NCBI GenBank assembly: GCA_015060535.1
Contig: SUYH01000003.1
Span: forward strand, 124,001 to 188,000
Direction of reading: 5' to 3'
Length of the DNA: 64,000 bases
Source of the DNA: Prevotella sp.
Lineage (GTDB): Bacteria > Bacteroidota > Bacteroidia > Bacteroidales > Bacteroidaceae
Position numbers and translations under genes: made by a program. This document shows positions 1-9,978 of the stretch, piece by piece. Numbering within the stretch: the first letter of the stretch is position 1; every line of letters begins with the position of its first letter. The notes beneath the pieces are model-generated. The model did no database searches, was not told the DNA's origin, and saw nothing but the letters and a program-made list of their open reading frames with translations.

Positions 1-1
1 A

Positions 2-1435
2 CTTTATAGGCTCCTCACCATTCTAGCATTGCTGACCTGCTGCTGGCAAAGTCAAGCTCAGGAAAGGCCATTGGCATTTCCTGGTGCCGAGGGTTTTGGT
101 CGCTATACGACTGGCGGACGCGGCGGTAATGTGTACCATGTCACTACACTGGAGGATGGTAACCAGAAAGGAACGTTGCGCTGGGCTAATGACCAACAAG
201 GTGCAAAGACGATAGTCTTCGACGTATCAGGAACAATTTTCCTGAAATCGCCACTTCAAATCTCACCCAACACCACAGTGGCAGGACAAACAGCTCCGGG
301 CGATGGAATCTGTGTGGCCGACTATCCCGTGACCGTAAGTTCAAATAACATCATCCGATATATGCGCTTCAGACTGGGCAACCGAGAGGTAGCTCATCAT
401 GAGGGTGACGGACTGGGAGGTAGCCGTTGCAGCAACGTCATCATAGACCATTGCTCTATCAGTTGGTCGATAGATGAGTGTCTTTCTGTATATGGCAACT
501 GGGACTTCACCATACAATGGTGCATCATAGGGCAGAGTCTGAACGATGCCGGCCATAAGAAAGGCAAACACGGATATGGAGGAAATTGGGGCGGTAGTGG
601 TGCTTCGTATCATCACAACCTGATGGCGCATCACTCCTCACGTACGCCAAGGCTTGGTCCCAGTCCGCAGACACAGACCGACGAACGAATGGACCTGCGA
701 TGCAACGTCATCTATAACTGGACGGAGAATGGCTGTTATGGCGGGGAGGGCATGACCATCAATATCGTGAACAACTACTACAAGCCTGGTCCAGGAACAC
801 CCAAAGACCTACGTGGTATGCGTATCGCTGCTCCTAACATCAGGACATCACAATATACGCACCACGGGACTGCTCGTCCTAACATCTGGGACAAGATGTG
901 GCACATCTGGGGAAAGTATTATGTGGAGGGTAACGTCAACGCAAGCTACCCTGAGGTCACGCGCCACAACTGGGACTATGGGGTATGGAACCAGATAGAC
1001 CGGCTAGGTAACGATGGAACCTATACGGAGGCTACGAAAGACTCCATCCGTCTTCGCGAACCTATGCCTTCTGAACCTGTCACCACACATTCGGCACAGG
1101 AAGCCTACGAACTGGTGCTACGTGATGCTGGTGCCTCGCTGCATCGTGATGCGTTGGACAAGACTATCGTGAATGATGTCAGGACGGGAAAGGCTACTTA
1201 TACCGGAAAAGGTTGCAAGCCTGGCATTATCAATACCCAATTCGATGTGGATGCACAGCAGCCCTGGCCTGTCTTGAAAAGCAAGAAAGCGCTGAAGGAT
1301 ACCGATGGCGATGGTATGCCCGATGCGTGGGAGCTTCGGCACCAATTGAATCCCAACGACGCCAGCGATGGCAACATCATCTGTAACGATGGTTACACCC
1401 ATCTCGAACACTATCTGAATGGAATCATCAATTAA
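2..1435 (+). CDS. Secreted pectate lyase-like protein (PL1-type), 5' end truncated by window edge
   Basis: ORF open to window start; signal-peptide-like LYRLLTILALLTCCWQSQAQ followed by FPGAEGFGRYTTGGRGG and parallel beta-helix lyase motifs. The listed start at 29 is TTG, so the true start is probably upstream. Confidence 0.85.
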   Translation, partial: LYRLLTILALLTCCWQSQAQERPLAFPGAEGFGRYTTGGRGGNVYHVTTLEDGNQKGTLRWANDQQGAKTIVFDVSGTIFLKSPLQISPNTTVAGQTAPGDGICVADYPVTVSSNNIIRYMRFRLGNREVAHHEGDGLGGSRCSNVIIDHCSISWSIDECLSVYGNWDFTIQWCIIGQSLNDAGHKKGKHGYGGNWGGSGASYHHNLMAHHSSRTPRLGPSPQTQTDERMDLRCNVIYNWTENGCYGGEGMTINIVNNYYKPGPGTPKDLRGMRIAAPNIRTSQYTHHGTARPNIWDKMWHIWGKYYVEGNVNASYPEVTRHNWDYGVWNQIDRLGNDGTYTEATKDSIRLREPMPSEPVTTHSAQEAYELVLRDAGASLHRDALDKTIVNDVRTGKATYTGKGCKPGIINTQFDVDAQQPWPVLKSKKALKDTDGDGMPDAWELRHQLNPNDASDGNIICNDGYTHLEHYLNGIIN

Positions 1436-1460
1436 TCACATAAACAAACTAAGAAAGAAG

Positions 1461-3287
1461 ATGAAAAGGACATTATTACTATTAGCTTTTGCCGTTGCCT
1501 TTCTTGCAGACGGCTATGCTCAAACTGCTTCTTCCATGAAATGGTCAGAAATCTGTTCTGGCAAGATGTCTGCCGACTGGTATGGTAGTGAAGAAGCACA
1601 GCAGATTGCTGACAGGTTGCTTAACAACCAGAAGAATAGCGGCGGTTGGATGAAGAATATCGAATTCCACAAAGAAGACGATTCCAGTGGCAAGAGCGAG
1701 CACTCCTGCCTGGACAACGCTGCCACCACAATGGAGATGCGATTCCTGGCCAAAGTATACCAGAAAACCAAAGCTGCCAAGTACCAGGAATCGTTCCAAA
1801 AGGCACTCAACATGATTTTTACGGCTGAGAAGAGTGTGGGCGGCTGGTCGCAGTACTGGCCCCTGTCAGGCAATGGTAGCTATCAAGACTACATCACCTT
1901 CAATGATGACCTCATGACCAACGTCATGAAAATACTCAAGGACATCTACACCAACAAGGGCGACTTTGCCGACATCGTCGACGAGACCAACCGTACCAAG
2001 TGCCAGGCCTCGTTTGACAAGGCCATCGAGTGCATCATCAACTGCCAGGTGGACGATAATGGCACCAAGGCGGCCTGGTGTGCCCAGCACGACCCTAACG
2101 ATTTCCTGCCCATGGAAGGCCGTCCCCATGAACTGCCCTCCATCAGTGGCTACGAGTCGGCCAACCTGTTGTCATACCTGATGACGATTGAGAACCCCTC
2201 CGAAGCACTGCAAAACACCATTCATACAGCCGTTGCATGGCTAGATGCTCACAAGTACAAAGACAATGCCGCCGTTGAGAACTTTACCAACGCCAATGGT
2301 GAATCCGACCGACATATTGTAGAAAAGTCTGGTAGTGCAGTCTGGGGACGCTTCATCCAGTTGGGCGGCGAGACAGGCAACGCCAACTATCAGAAGTTCT
2401 TCAACAAGCTAAATAATCGTAACAAATCACGTTCTTATTCTACAGGTGGTAAGACCTACACATATAAAGAATACGAAATCGCCACGAACTCGTACAATGC
2501 AGAGAAGGCCTATCAGCCCATCTTCGCCATCTACGATGACCAGCTGCAGCACCTCTACTACCGTTTTCTCTACAGCTTTGAGGATGCTCCTGAGACCACA
2601 GACTGGAAGGGATGCACCGTGCCCACATCGCTCAACGCCCTGCGTCGCACGAAATACCAGTTCATGGGTAGCTGGCCGCTCAACGTCATCAAGAACGAGT
2701 ATCCCGCTTGGAAGCAGCGCATGGAGAGTCAGGGAGGTGACGACTATACGACCTACGTACTTTCGACAGAGACCAATACGGGCGACAACAGCTCGTCAGA
2801 ATACCATTTTGACAACGGTATCACCATCACAAACGCCAATAACAAAGGCTATGGAGCGGGGAAGTCGAATACCATCAAATATTCCGCTGGTGTCGACTAT
2901 ACCGTCACCCTTCCTGCCAACATGAAGATTTCCAAAGTGTCGTTCTACGGCTACGACAACTACGATTCCAATGCCTACATCAACAGCTTCAACGGCACGC
3001 AGTACGGCACGACCGACTACGTCTTCCCTGCCAAAAACGGCGACGACATGACTTACGTCACCCACACGCTGACGGCTGCCAGTCCCATCTCCGGCAGCTT
3101 TACATTCTCGCTAGGCAAAAAGCAGTGCTGTCTTATCCTCACCCTCTATCAGAACAATGGGAACACTGCCATCACGCTGCCTGTCTCCAATGAGCAACAG
3201 ACGCCCATCTACAACCTCCAGGGTGTGCGAGTGACCAACCCCGGCCAGGGTATCTATATCCAAAACGGCAAGAAATATATTAAATAA
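1461..3287 (+). CDS. Pectate lyase, PL10-like, secreted, with C-terminal IYNLQGVRV..GIYIQNGKKYIK tail
   Basis: Signal peptide MKRTLLLLAFAVAFLADGYAQ; NNQKNSGGWMKNIEFHK and GGWSQYWPLSG motifs. Start reassigned from 1419 to 1461. Confidence 0.85.
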   Translation: MKRTLLLLAFAVAFLADGYAQTASSMKWSEICSGKMSADWYGSEEAQQIADRLLNNQKNSGGWMKNIEFHKEDDSSGKSEHSCLDNAATTMEMRFLAKVYQKTKAAKYQESFQKALNMIFTAEKSVGGWSQYWPLSGNGSYQDYITFNDDLMTNVMKILKDIYTNKGDFADIVDETNRTKCQASFDKAIECIINCQVDDNGTKAAWCAQHDPNDFLPMEGRPHELPSISGYESANLLSYLMTIENPSEALQNTIHTAVAWLDAHKYKDNAAVENFTNANGESDRHIVEKSGSAVWGRFIQLGGETGNANYQKFFNKLNNRNKSRSYSTGGKTYTYKEYEIATNSYNAEKAYQPIFAIYDDQLQHLYYRFLYSFEDAPETTDWKGCTVPTSLNALRRTKYQFMGSWPLNVIKNEYPAWKQRMESQGGDDYTTYVLSTETNTGDNSSSEYHFDNGITITNANNKGYGAGKSNTIKYSAGVDYTVTLPANMKISKVSFYGYDNYDSNAYINSFNGTQYGTTDYVFPAKNGDDMTYVTHTLTAASPISGSFTFSLGKKQCCLILTLYQNNGNTAITLPVSNEQQTPIYNLQGVRVTNPGQGIYIQNGKKYIK

Positions 3288-3292
3288 GGAAT

Positions 3293-5884
3293 ATGAAAAG
3301 ACTACTGACCACGATTTTCGCTGCTGTAGCTCTGACAGCCAGCGCACAGGTATTACCGTATCAGAATCCAGAACTGCCAGCTGAACAGCGGGCTGACGAC
3401 CTGTTAGGCCGACTGACACTGGAAGAGAAAGTGAAACTGATGATGGATACGTCGCCAGCCATCCCCCGACTGGGCATTCCACAGTTCCAGTGGTGGAACG
3501 AGGCGTTGCACGGCATTGGACGAAATGGCTTCGCCACCGTATTCCCTATCACGATGGCGATGGCAGCCTCTTGGGACGATGCCCTACTCCACCAGGTGTT
3601 TACTGCCGTCAGCGACGAGGCTCGCGTGAAAGCTCAGCAGGCCAAGCGCTCTGGCGACATTAAACGCTACCAGAGTCTGTCGTTTTGGACCCCCAACATC
3701 AACATCTTCCGCGATCCTCGCTGGGGACGCGGACAGGAGACCTACGGTGAAGATCCCTATCTGACCACGAAGATGGGACTAGCCGTAGTACGAGGACTAC
3801 AAGGAGTTGGCTATAATGGTGAAGACTTGGGTGTCAGCAAATACCGTAAGCTGCTGGCTTGTGCCAAGCACTTTGCCGTACATAGCGGACCGGAGTGGAA
3901 CCGCCATACCTTTAACATCGAGAATCTGCCCGAGCGTGACCTTTGGGAGACCTATCTGCCTGCCTTCAAGGCACTGGTGCAAGAAGGCAAGGTGGCAGAG
4001 GTGATGTGTGCCTACCAGCGTATCGATGGTCAGGCTTGTTGTGCCCAGAGCCGCTATGAGCAGCAAATCCTGCGCGACGAATGGGGATTTAAGGGACTGA
4101 TTACCAGCGACTGCGGAGCCATCCGTGACTTCCTGCCCACATGGCACAATGTAGCCAAAGATGGTCCTGAGGCTTCTGCCAAGGCCGTATTGGCAGGCAC
4201 CGATGTGGAGTGTGGTTCTGAATACAAAAATCTGCCTGCAGCTGTTAAGCGTGGCGATATCAAAGAGACTGACCTGGACCGTAGCCTGCGCCGCCTGCTG
4301 ATAGCCCGCTTCGAACTGGGCGACTTCGACAGCGACGAACTGAACGCATGGACTAAGATTCCTGAAAGTGTTGTTGCCAGCAAGGAGCATAAGGAGCTTG
4401 CTCTACAGATGGCACGTAAAGGCATCGTGCTGCTCAAGAACAACGGTGTGCTCCCCCTAAACAATGACAAATTAGTAGTGATGGGCCCCAATGCCAACGA
4501 CTCCGTCATGATGTGGGGCAACTATGCAGGCTATCCCACCCGTACCATTACCGCACTCGAGGGCATCCGGAAAACATCAAACATCAAACATCAAACGTCA
4601 AACATCAAATACATCCAGGGTTGCGGACTGACGCGTAACGAAGCCTTCGAGAGTCGCTACGATCTGGTTCAGGGTCCATTGGGTTACCAAGGCATGCAAG
4701 CCATCTATTGGAACAATACCGAAATGAAGGGACAGCCTGTGACTACCGTTCATATTGCCAATCCCGTCAAGCTGAGTAACGGTGGAAATACCGTGTTTGC
4801 CCCTGGCGTGAATCTCGAGAACTTCTCTGCACGTCTGGATGGTGTCTTCAAGCCTACCAAGGACGAGACGCTCATCTTCGACATCAGTGCCGACGATAAG
4901 CTGCGCCTCATTGTCAATGGCGATACGCTGGTCGACATCTGGAAGGTACGTCACCGTATTCAGGGTGGCAAGAAGGAGCTGGCCGTTAAGGCTGGGCAAC
5001 ACTACCGCATCCAGATAGACTATGTGCAGGAGACAGGCTATGCCTCCCTGAACTTCGACATCAAGAAGAAGGTTACCCCTACACCAGAGCAACTCTTAGC
5101 ACAGATTGGCGACACCGAGACGGTGATCTTCGTAGGCGGCATCTCGCCCAGCCTGGAAGGTGAGGAGATGAAGGTCAGCGAGCCAGGTTTCAAAGGAGGT
5201 GACCGTACCAGCATCGAGTTGCCTCAGGCACAACGTGACCTGCTGGCCTTGCTCCACAAAGCAGGCAAAAAAGTCATCTTCGTCAACTGCTCTGGCTCTG
5301 CGATGGGGCTGACACCTGAGACGGAGTCGTGCGACGCCATCCTTCAGTGGTGGTACGACGGTGAGCAGGGCGGTAGCGCTTTGGCCGACGTGCTCTTTGG
5401 CGACTACAACCCCAGCGGCAAGCTGCCTATCACGTTCTACAAGAGCACGGACGAGTTGCCCGACTTCCTGGATTACACCATGAAGAACCGCACCTATCGC
5501 TACTACCAGGGCGAGGCGCTGTTCCCCTTCGGCTATGGTCTGAGTTACACGACCTTCGACATCAGCAAACCCATTTATAAGAATAATAAGGTACGCGTGA
5601 CGGTGAAGAACACCAATACCCGTCAGGGCACGGAGACCGTACAGGTCTACATCCGCCGACTGGCTGACAAGGAAGGTCCACTGAAGACGCTGAAAGCTTA
5701 CAAGCAGGTAGAGCTGAATCCCGGCGAAAGCAAAGTGGTGGATATCGACTTCCCCCGCCAAAGTTTTGAGGGATGGGATGCTGGGACCAACACCATGCGC
5801 GTCGTACCAGGACGGTACGAGCTGATGGTGGGTTCGTCGAGTGCCGATAAGGATTTGAAGAAGGTGGTTGTTACAGTGAAGTAA
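3293..5884 (+). CDS. Glycoside hydrolase family 3 (beta-xylosidase/glucosidase) with PA14-like insert and fibronectin III-like C-terminus
   Basis: LLGRLTLEEKVKLMMD, RDPRWGRGQETYGEDPYLT, GLITSDCGAIRD motifs; signal peptide. Confidence 0.92.
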   Translation: MKRLLTTIFAAVALTASAQVLPYQNPELPAEQRADDLLGRLTLEEKVKLMMDTSPAIPRLGIPQFQWWNEALHGIGRNGFATVFPITMAMAASWDDALLHQVFTAVSDEARVKAQQAKRSGDIKRYQSLSFWTPNINIFRDPRWGRGQETYGEDPYLTTKMGLAVVRGLQGVGYNGEDLGVSKYRKLLACAKHFAVHSGPEWNRHTFNIENLPERDLWETYLPAFKALVQEGKVAEVMCAYQRIDGQACCAQSRYEQQILRDEWGFKGLITSDCGAIRDFLPTWHNVAKDGPEASAKAVLAGTDVECGSEYKNLPAAVKRGDIKETDLDRSLRRLLIARFELGDFDSDELNAWTKIPESVVASKEHKELALQMARKGIVLLKNNGVLPLNNDKLVVMGPNANDSVMMWGNYAGYPTRTITALEGIRKTSNIKHQTSNIKYIQGCGLTRNEAFESRYDLVQGPLGYQGMQAIYWNNTEMKGQPVTTVHIANPVKLSNGGNTVFAPGVNLENFSARLDGVFKPTKDETLIFDISADDKLRLIVNGDTLVDIWKVRHRIQGGKKELAVKAGQHYRIQIDYVQETGYASLNFDIKKKVTPTPEQLLAQIGDTETVIFVGGISPSLEGEEMKVSEPGFKGGDRTSIELPQAQRDLLALLHKAGKKVIFVNCSGSAMGLTPETESCDAILQWWYDGEQGGSALADVLFGDYNPSGKLPITFYKSTDELPDFLDYTMKNRTYRYYQGEALFPFGYGLSYTTFDISKPIYKNNKVRVTVKNTNTRQGTETVQVYIRRLADKEGPLKTLKAYKQVELNPGESKVVDIDFPRQSFEGWDAGTNTMRVVPGRYELMVGSSSADKDLKKVVVTVK

Positions 5885-6794
5885 TCAACCACCCCAGATA
5901 AACGAGATACCCTACTACAAGGGCTGCACCCTCCCAACGCTCTACCGTAAAGCGTGTAAAGGAGAACAGCCAGACTAGGGATACTGATAAGAGCATCACT
6001 ACCATATCCAAGGTGGTGATGCCTTCTATTTCCAAAGGACAGATGGTTGCCGTCAGTCCCAAGATAAGCAGGATATTAAATACATTCGAGCCGATGACGT
6101 TGCCGATAGCGATAGCCGACTGTCCCTTGCGGGCTGCCACCACACTAGTAGCCAGTTCAGGCAACGAGGTACCGCCAGCCACTACCGTCAGACCTACCAC
6201 ACCCTCACTGATGCCCAGCGATAAAGCCACATTCGATGCGGAATCGACGAAGAGGTTGCTGCCTAAAACAAGTCCTGCTAAGCCACCTATGAGGTAAAGG
6301 AGATTCTTCCAAACTGGAGAAGACTCCTTAACGGCCTCGCTGCTACCCTTCTTGGCCAGCATCAGCGTATAAGTCATGAAGATGGCAAAGCCTATCAGCA
6401 GGATGATGCCATCCATCATGCTAAGGAAACTATCCAATGCCAACAGGATGAGGAGTACGGAAGCACCTACGGAGAAAGGGATGTCCTTTTTCACCGTAGA
6501 AGGACTGATGATCATGGGAGCCACCATTGCTGCACAGCCGACAATGAGCATCGCATTCATAGTGTTCGACCCTACCACATTACCTACCGCCATATCGGGC
6601 GTACCCTTCAATGCCGAGACCAGACTGACAAACAACTCCGGAGCCGATGTACCGGCTGCCACGATGGTCAGTCCAATGATGATTTCAGGCACATTCATCC
6701 TGCGTGCCAATGACGAGGCACCCTCTGTCAGTTTATCGGCACCAAACAACACGAGTGCCACCCCAACTACTATAAATAGAATATCAAATATCAT
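5871..6794 (-). CDS. Calcium/sodium antiporter (CaCA family, YrbG-like)
   Basis: Duplicated alpha motifs VAAGTSAPELFVSLVSAL..GNVVGSNTMN and VAGGTSLPELATSVVAA..GNVIGSNVFNI. Start placed at MIFDILF. Confidence 0.9.
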   Translation of the reverse strand: MIFDILFIVVGVALVLFGADKLTEGASSLARRMNVPEIIIGLTIVAAGTSAPELFVSLVSALKGTPDMAVGNVVGSNTMNAMLIVGCAAMVAPMIISPSTVKKDIPFSVGASVLLILLALDSFLSMMDGIILLIGFAIFMTYTLMLAKKGSSEAVKESSPVWKNLLYLIGGLAGLVLGSNLFVDSASNVALSLGISEGVVGLTVVAGGTSLPELATSVVAARKGQSAIAIGNVIGSNVFNILLILGLTATICPLEIEGITTLDMVVMLLSVSLVWLFSFTRFTVERWEGAALVVGYLVYLGWLITSL

Positions 6795-7221
6795 CGTCAT
6801 CGCTATCAAAATCGAAGTCAAAGTCATACCCCCCCATAGCGGGGCCTACAAAATCGTCCAATGCACGACGGTCTTTCTTCGTAGGACGACCCGTACCACG
6901 CTGGCGATTGACAAAGCCGCTGATGCGGTTCATCTCCAGCAGCTCATACTGGTCAGGAGTTGTCACGTTCTCGTAGATTTCAGGCAGCAGCTTTGCCCCT
7001 ACCCGCTGTTCGATAGTTTTCAGGATTTTGAACGAATAGGTCACAGGAGGCTTGCGCACACTGACAACCTCGCCCACCTTCACCATGCGAGAGGGTTTCA
7101 CGTTCATGCCCTGAATGGTGACACGTCCATTCTTGATGGCATCGGCGGCGATGGTACGCGTCTTGAAAATGCGAGCTGCCCATAGCCATTTGTCTACACG
7201 GGCTTCTGTTGTTTCTGCCAT
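6784..7221 (-). CDS. S4-domain RNA-binding protein (Hsp15-like)
   Basis: RVDKWLWAARIFKTRTIAADAIKNGRVTIQG S4 motif; acidic C-terminus. Confidence 0.88.
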   Translation of the reverse strand: MAETTEARVDKWLWAARIFKTRTIAADAIKNGRVTIQGMNVKPSRMVKVGEVVSVRKPPVTYSFKILKTIEQRVGAKLLPEIYENVTTPDQYELLEMNRISGFVNRQRGTGRPTKKDRRALDDFVGPAMGGYDFDFDFDSDDDDI

Positions 7222-7796
7222 ACGGGAGTCTTTCCTATCTTGTTATACTGATTCATCGTGAAGTCGACACCAGAGAGCACAAAACTCTTGATGATGTCTA
7301 CCGCCACGTCAATGGTAGGTTGCAGATGAGCCTGCTCTTCTGACGAGAAGCGGCCGAGTACGTGGTCTATCTGGGCTCCAATAGGATAGTCGTTGCCGAT
7401 ACCCATACGTAGTCGGGCATAGTTCTGACCTATCAGTTGCTGGATGTGTCCCAGTCCGTTGTGACCACCATTCGACCCATTGCCCTTCAATCGAAAGGAG
7501 CCTAAAGGCAGTGCCACATCGTCGCTGATGACCAACAGTCGGCTCTGGTCGATATTCTCCTGGTTCAGCCAGTAGCGCACAGCATTACCGCTCAAGTTCA
7601 TAAAGGTGGTGGGCTTCAGCAGGAATACCTTACGGCCCTTCAGACTCGTCTCACCCACAAAGCCATAACGCTTGTCAGCAAAAACGATATTGGACGCCTT
7701 AGCAAAAGCGTCCAATACCATAAATCCTGTGTTGTGGCGGGTCTCAGCATATTCGTCGCCGGGATTACCCAAACCTACAATAAGATACTTGTCCAT
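7194..7796 (-). CDS. pth: Peptidyl-tRNA hydrolase
   Basis: YLIVGLGNPGDEYAETRHNTGFMVLD and LLKPTTFMNLSG motifs. Confidence 0.95.
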   Translation of the reverse strand: MDKYLIVGLGNPGDEYAETRHNTGFMVLDAFAKASNIVFADKRYGFVGETSLKGRKVFLLKPTTFMNLSGNAVRYWLNQENIDQSRLLVISDDVALPLGSFRLKGNGSNGGHNGLGHIQQLIGQNYARLRMGIGNDYPIGAQIDHVLGRFSSEEQAHLQPTIDVAVDIIKSFVLSGVDFTMNQYNKIGKTPVWQKQQKPV

Positions 7797-7849
7797 TCAA
7801 TTTGAATTATGAATGTTGAGTGCCTCATTCCTCATTCCACATTCCTCAT

Positions 7850-8452
7850 TTACTCTGCGGCAGCAGCCTCAGCAGCAGCCGAACGAGAAGCACGTGTAGC
7901 CTTAACAGAGCAAACGATAACTTCCTTCGGAGTAGCAATCTCCAAGCCCTCGAAGCTCAGCTGACCAACCTTGATAGCCTTACCCAGCTGCAGCTCGGTA
8001 ACGTCGACATCCAGCTTCTCAGGAATGTTCTTGTAAGGAGCTGTAACGTTGATCTTACGGATAGAGAGGTTCAGACGACCACCATCACGAACACCCTGAG
8101 CGTGACCAGTGAGGTTAACGGGCAGACCTACAGTGATAGCCTTGGTCTCGTTGATCTCGAAGAAGTCTACGTGCAGCAGTGCATCGGTTGTGGGATGGAA
8201 CTGGAGCTCCTTCATGATTGCCTTGTGCTCCTTGCCATCGATGTTCAGGTTTACTACATATACATGAGGAGAGTAGACTGCTTTGCGGAGCTCAGCCATG
8301 GGAGCCATGAAAGCCATTGCCTCGGGCAAACCGTTCTCACCCTTTTTCTCACCATACAGATTGCAGGGAATCATACCCTCCTTGCGAAGCAACTTTGAGG
8401 CCTTCTTGCCCATGTCGGTGCGCTTCTTACCGCTTACATTAATTTCTTTCAT
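7850..8452 (-). CDS. rplY: 50S ribosomal protein L25/general stress protein Ctc
   Basis: L25 N-terminal and TL5 C-terminal family similarity; 200 aa with Ala/Glu-rich tail. Confidence 0.9.
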   Translation of the reverse strand: MKEINVSGKKRTDMGKKASKLLRKEGMIPCNLYGEKKGENGLPEAMAFMAPMAELRKAVYSPHVYVVNLNIDGKEHKAIMKELQFHPTTDALLHVDFFEINETKAITVGLPVNLTGHAQGVRDGGRLNLSIRKINVTAPYKNIPEKLDVDVTELQLGKAIKVGQLSFEGLEIATPKEVIVCSVKATRASRSAAAEAAAAE

Positions 8453-8626
8453 AATTAATAATGTGTTACTCTAAAATTAAGATTATTTGCTTAATTCACC
8501 ATCACACGATGCGAAAAGCGGGTGCAAAGGTACGAAAAAAAGTGAAAAGTGAAAAGTGAAAAGTGAAAAATTTGCTTCCGCAGCCATAAAAAAAACTTTT
8601 TTTTTGTATAATCGGGGATAATTTCG

Positions 8627-8634
8627 TAATTTTG
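8627..8634 (+). promoter_or_regulatory. Bacteroidetes-type -7 element TAATTTTG upstream of nusB
   Basis: TAnnTTTG consensus, upstream TTG about 20 bp away, 35 bp before ATG. Confidence 0.6.
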
Positions 8635-8668
8635 CACCCTGATAAGAGTATCAAATGAAGAGAAAGTT

Positions 8669-9604
8669 ATGATTAATCGCGAACTTATTAGAACAAAGAT
8701 AGTCCAGTTAACCTATGCGTACTATCAAAACGGAAGCAAGAACATTGAATCAGCTGAGAAAGAGCTGATTTTCAGCTTGTCAAAAGCATACGACCTCTAT
8801 AATTATCTGCTGGCACTGATTGTCGGCATCACTGGTGAGTCACGTCGTCACCTCGAGGTGGCCCAGTCGCGCGCCAAGCGCGAAGGTACCCCCATGCCTT
8901 CACAGAAGTTTGCCTACAACCGTTTCGCTATGCAGCTGGAAGGCAACAAGATGTTGCTCGACTTCATGGAGAATCAGAAGAAGACTTGGAACGACGAACC
9001 GGAGTTTCTGAAGAAGCTGTACCTGCAGATTACCGAAAGTCAGATCTACAAGGACTACATGGCAGATGAAGAAGACAGCTACGATGCCGACCGCGAGCTG
9101 TGGCGCAAGCTATACCGTACACTGATTCAGAACAACGAATCGCTTGACGCGCTGCTGGAGGAGCAAAGCCTCTACTGGAACGATGATAAGGAGGTGGTTG
9201 ACACTTTCGTGCTGAAGACCATCAAGCGCTTCGACGAGAAGAACCAGTCGCACCAGGAGTTGTTGCCTGAATATGACAATGAGGAAGACAAGGACTATGC
9301 CCGAAAGCTGTTCCGTGCCACCATCATGAATGGCGAGGAATATCAGCGATACATGAGCGAGGCCTCTCGCAACTGGGACTTTTCACGTCTGGCCTATATG
9401 GATATCGTTATCATGCAGATAGCCATTGCCGAGATGATGACCTTCCCCAGCATCCCCATCAACGTGACGATCAACGAGTATGTGGAGATTGCCAAAATCT
9501 ACTCCACCCCTCGCAGCTCAGGTTACATCAACGGCATGCTCGACGCCATAGCGCATCATCTCGTCAAGACGGGCAAGCTACTGAAGCATATTGAAAAAAG
9601 ATAA
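8669..9604 (+). CDS. nusB: Transcription antitermination factor NusB
   Basis: NusB fold C-terminus IPINVTINEYVEIAKIYSTPRSSGYINGMLDAI. Confidence 0.9.
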   Translation: MINRELIRTKIVQLTYAYYQNGSKNIESAEKELIFSLSKAYDLYNYLLALIVGITGESRRHLEVAQSRAKREGTPMPSQKFAYNRFAMQLEGNKMLLDFMENQKKTWNDEPEFLKKLYLQITESQIYKDYMADEEDSYDADRELWRKLYRTLIQNNESLDALLEEQSLYWNDDKEVVDTFVLKTIKRFDEKNQSHQELLPEYDNEEDKDYARKLFRATIMNGEEYQRYMSEASRNWDFSRLAYMDIVIMQIAIAEMMTFPSIPINVTINEYVEIAKIYSTPRSSGYINGMLDAIAHHLVKTGKLLKHIEKR

Positions 9605-9636
9605 TTAAATAGTAAATTGTCAAATTGTAAATTGAA

Positions 9637-9963
9637 ATGACACAGATTTTCCTCGCTGCACAAGCCGCACAGGGCGGTGGCAGCATGACCAGTTTCCTGA
9701 TTATGATGGTGGCTATCTTCGCCATCATGTATTTCTTCATGATTCGTCCTCAGCAGAAGCGTCAGAAGGAGATTCAGAACTTCCAGAACACGCTGGCTGA
9801 AGGCACACAGGTGGTTACAGGCGGTGGTATCTATGGCACCGTAAAGAAGATTGACCTGGCCAATGGCATCATCGAGGTAAAGATTGCCGACGGTGTAGTC
9901 ATCAAGGTCGACAAAGGCTATGTGTTCAAAGACACAGCTAGCACTCCTATGCAGGGCAAGTAA
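9637..9963 (+). CDS. yajC: Preprotein translocase subunit YajC
   Basis: YFFMIRPQQKRQKEIQNFQNTLAEGTQVVTGGGIYGTV. Confidence 0.95.
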   Translation: MTQIFLAAQAAQGGGSMTSFLIMMVAIFAIMYFFMIRPQQKRQKEIQNFQNTLAEGTQVVTGGGIYGTVKKIDLANGIIEVKIADGVVIKVDKGYVFKDTASTPMQGK

Positions 9964-9978
9964 TCCGCCTTTATCAGC

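Noticed and set aside
1118-1411. Multiple short minus-strand ORFs inside pectinase genes
   Set aside because: Shadow ORFs within strongly supported plus-strand coding sequence.
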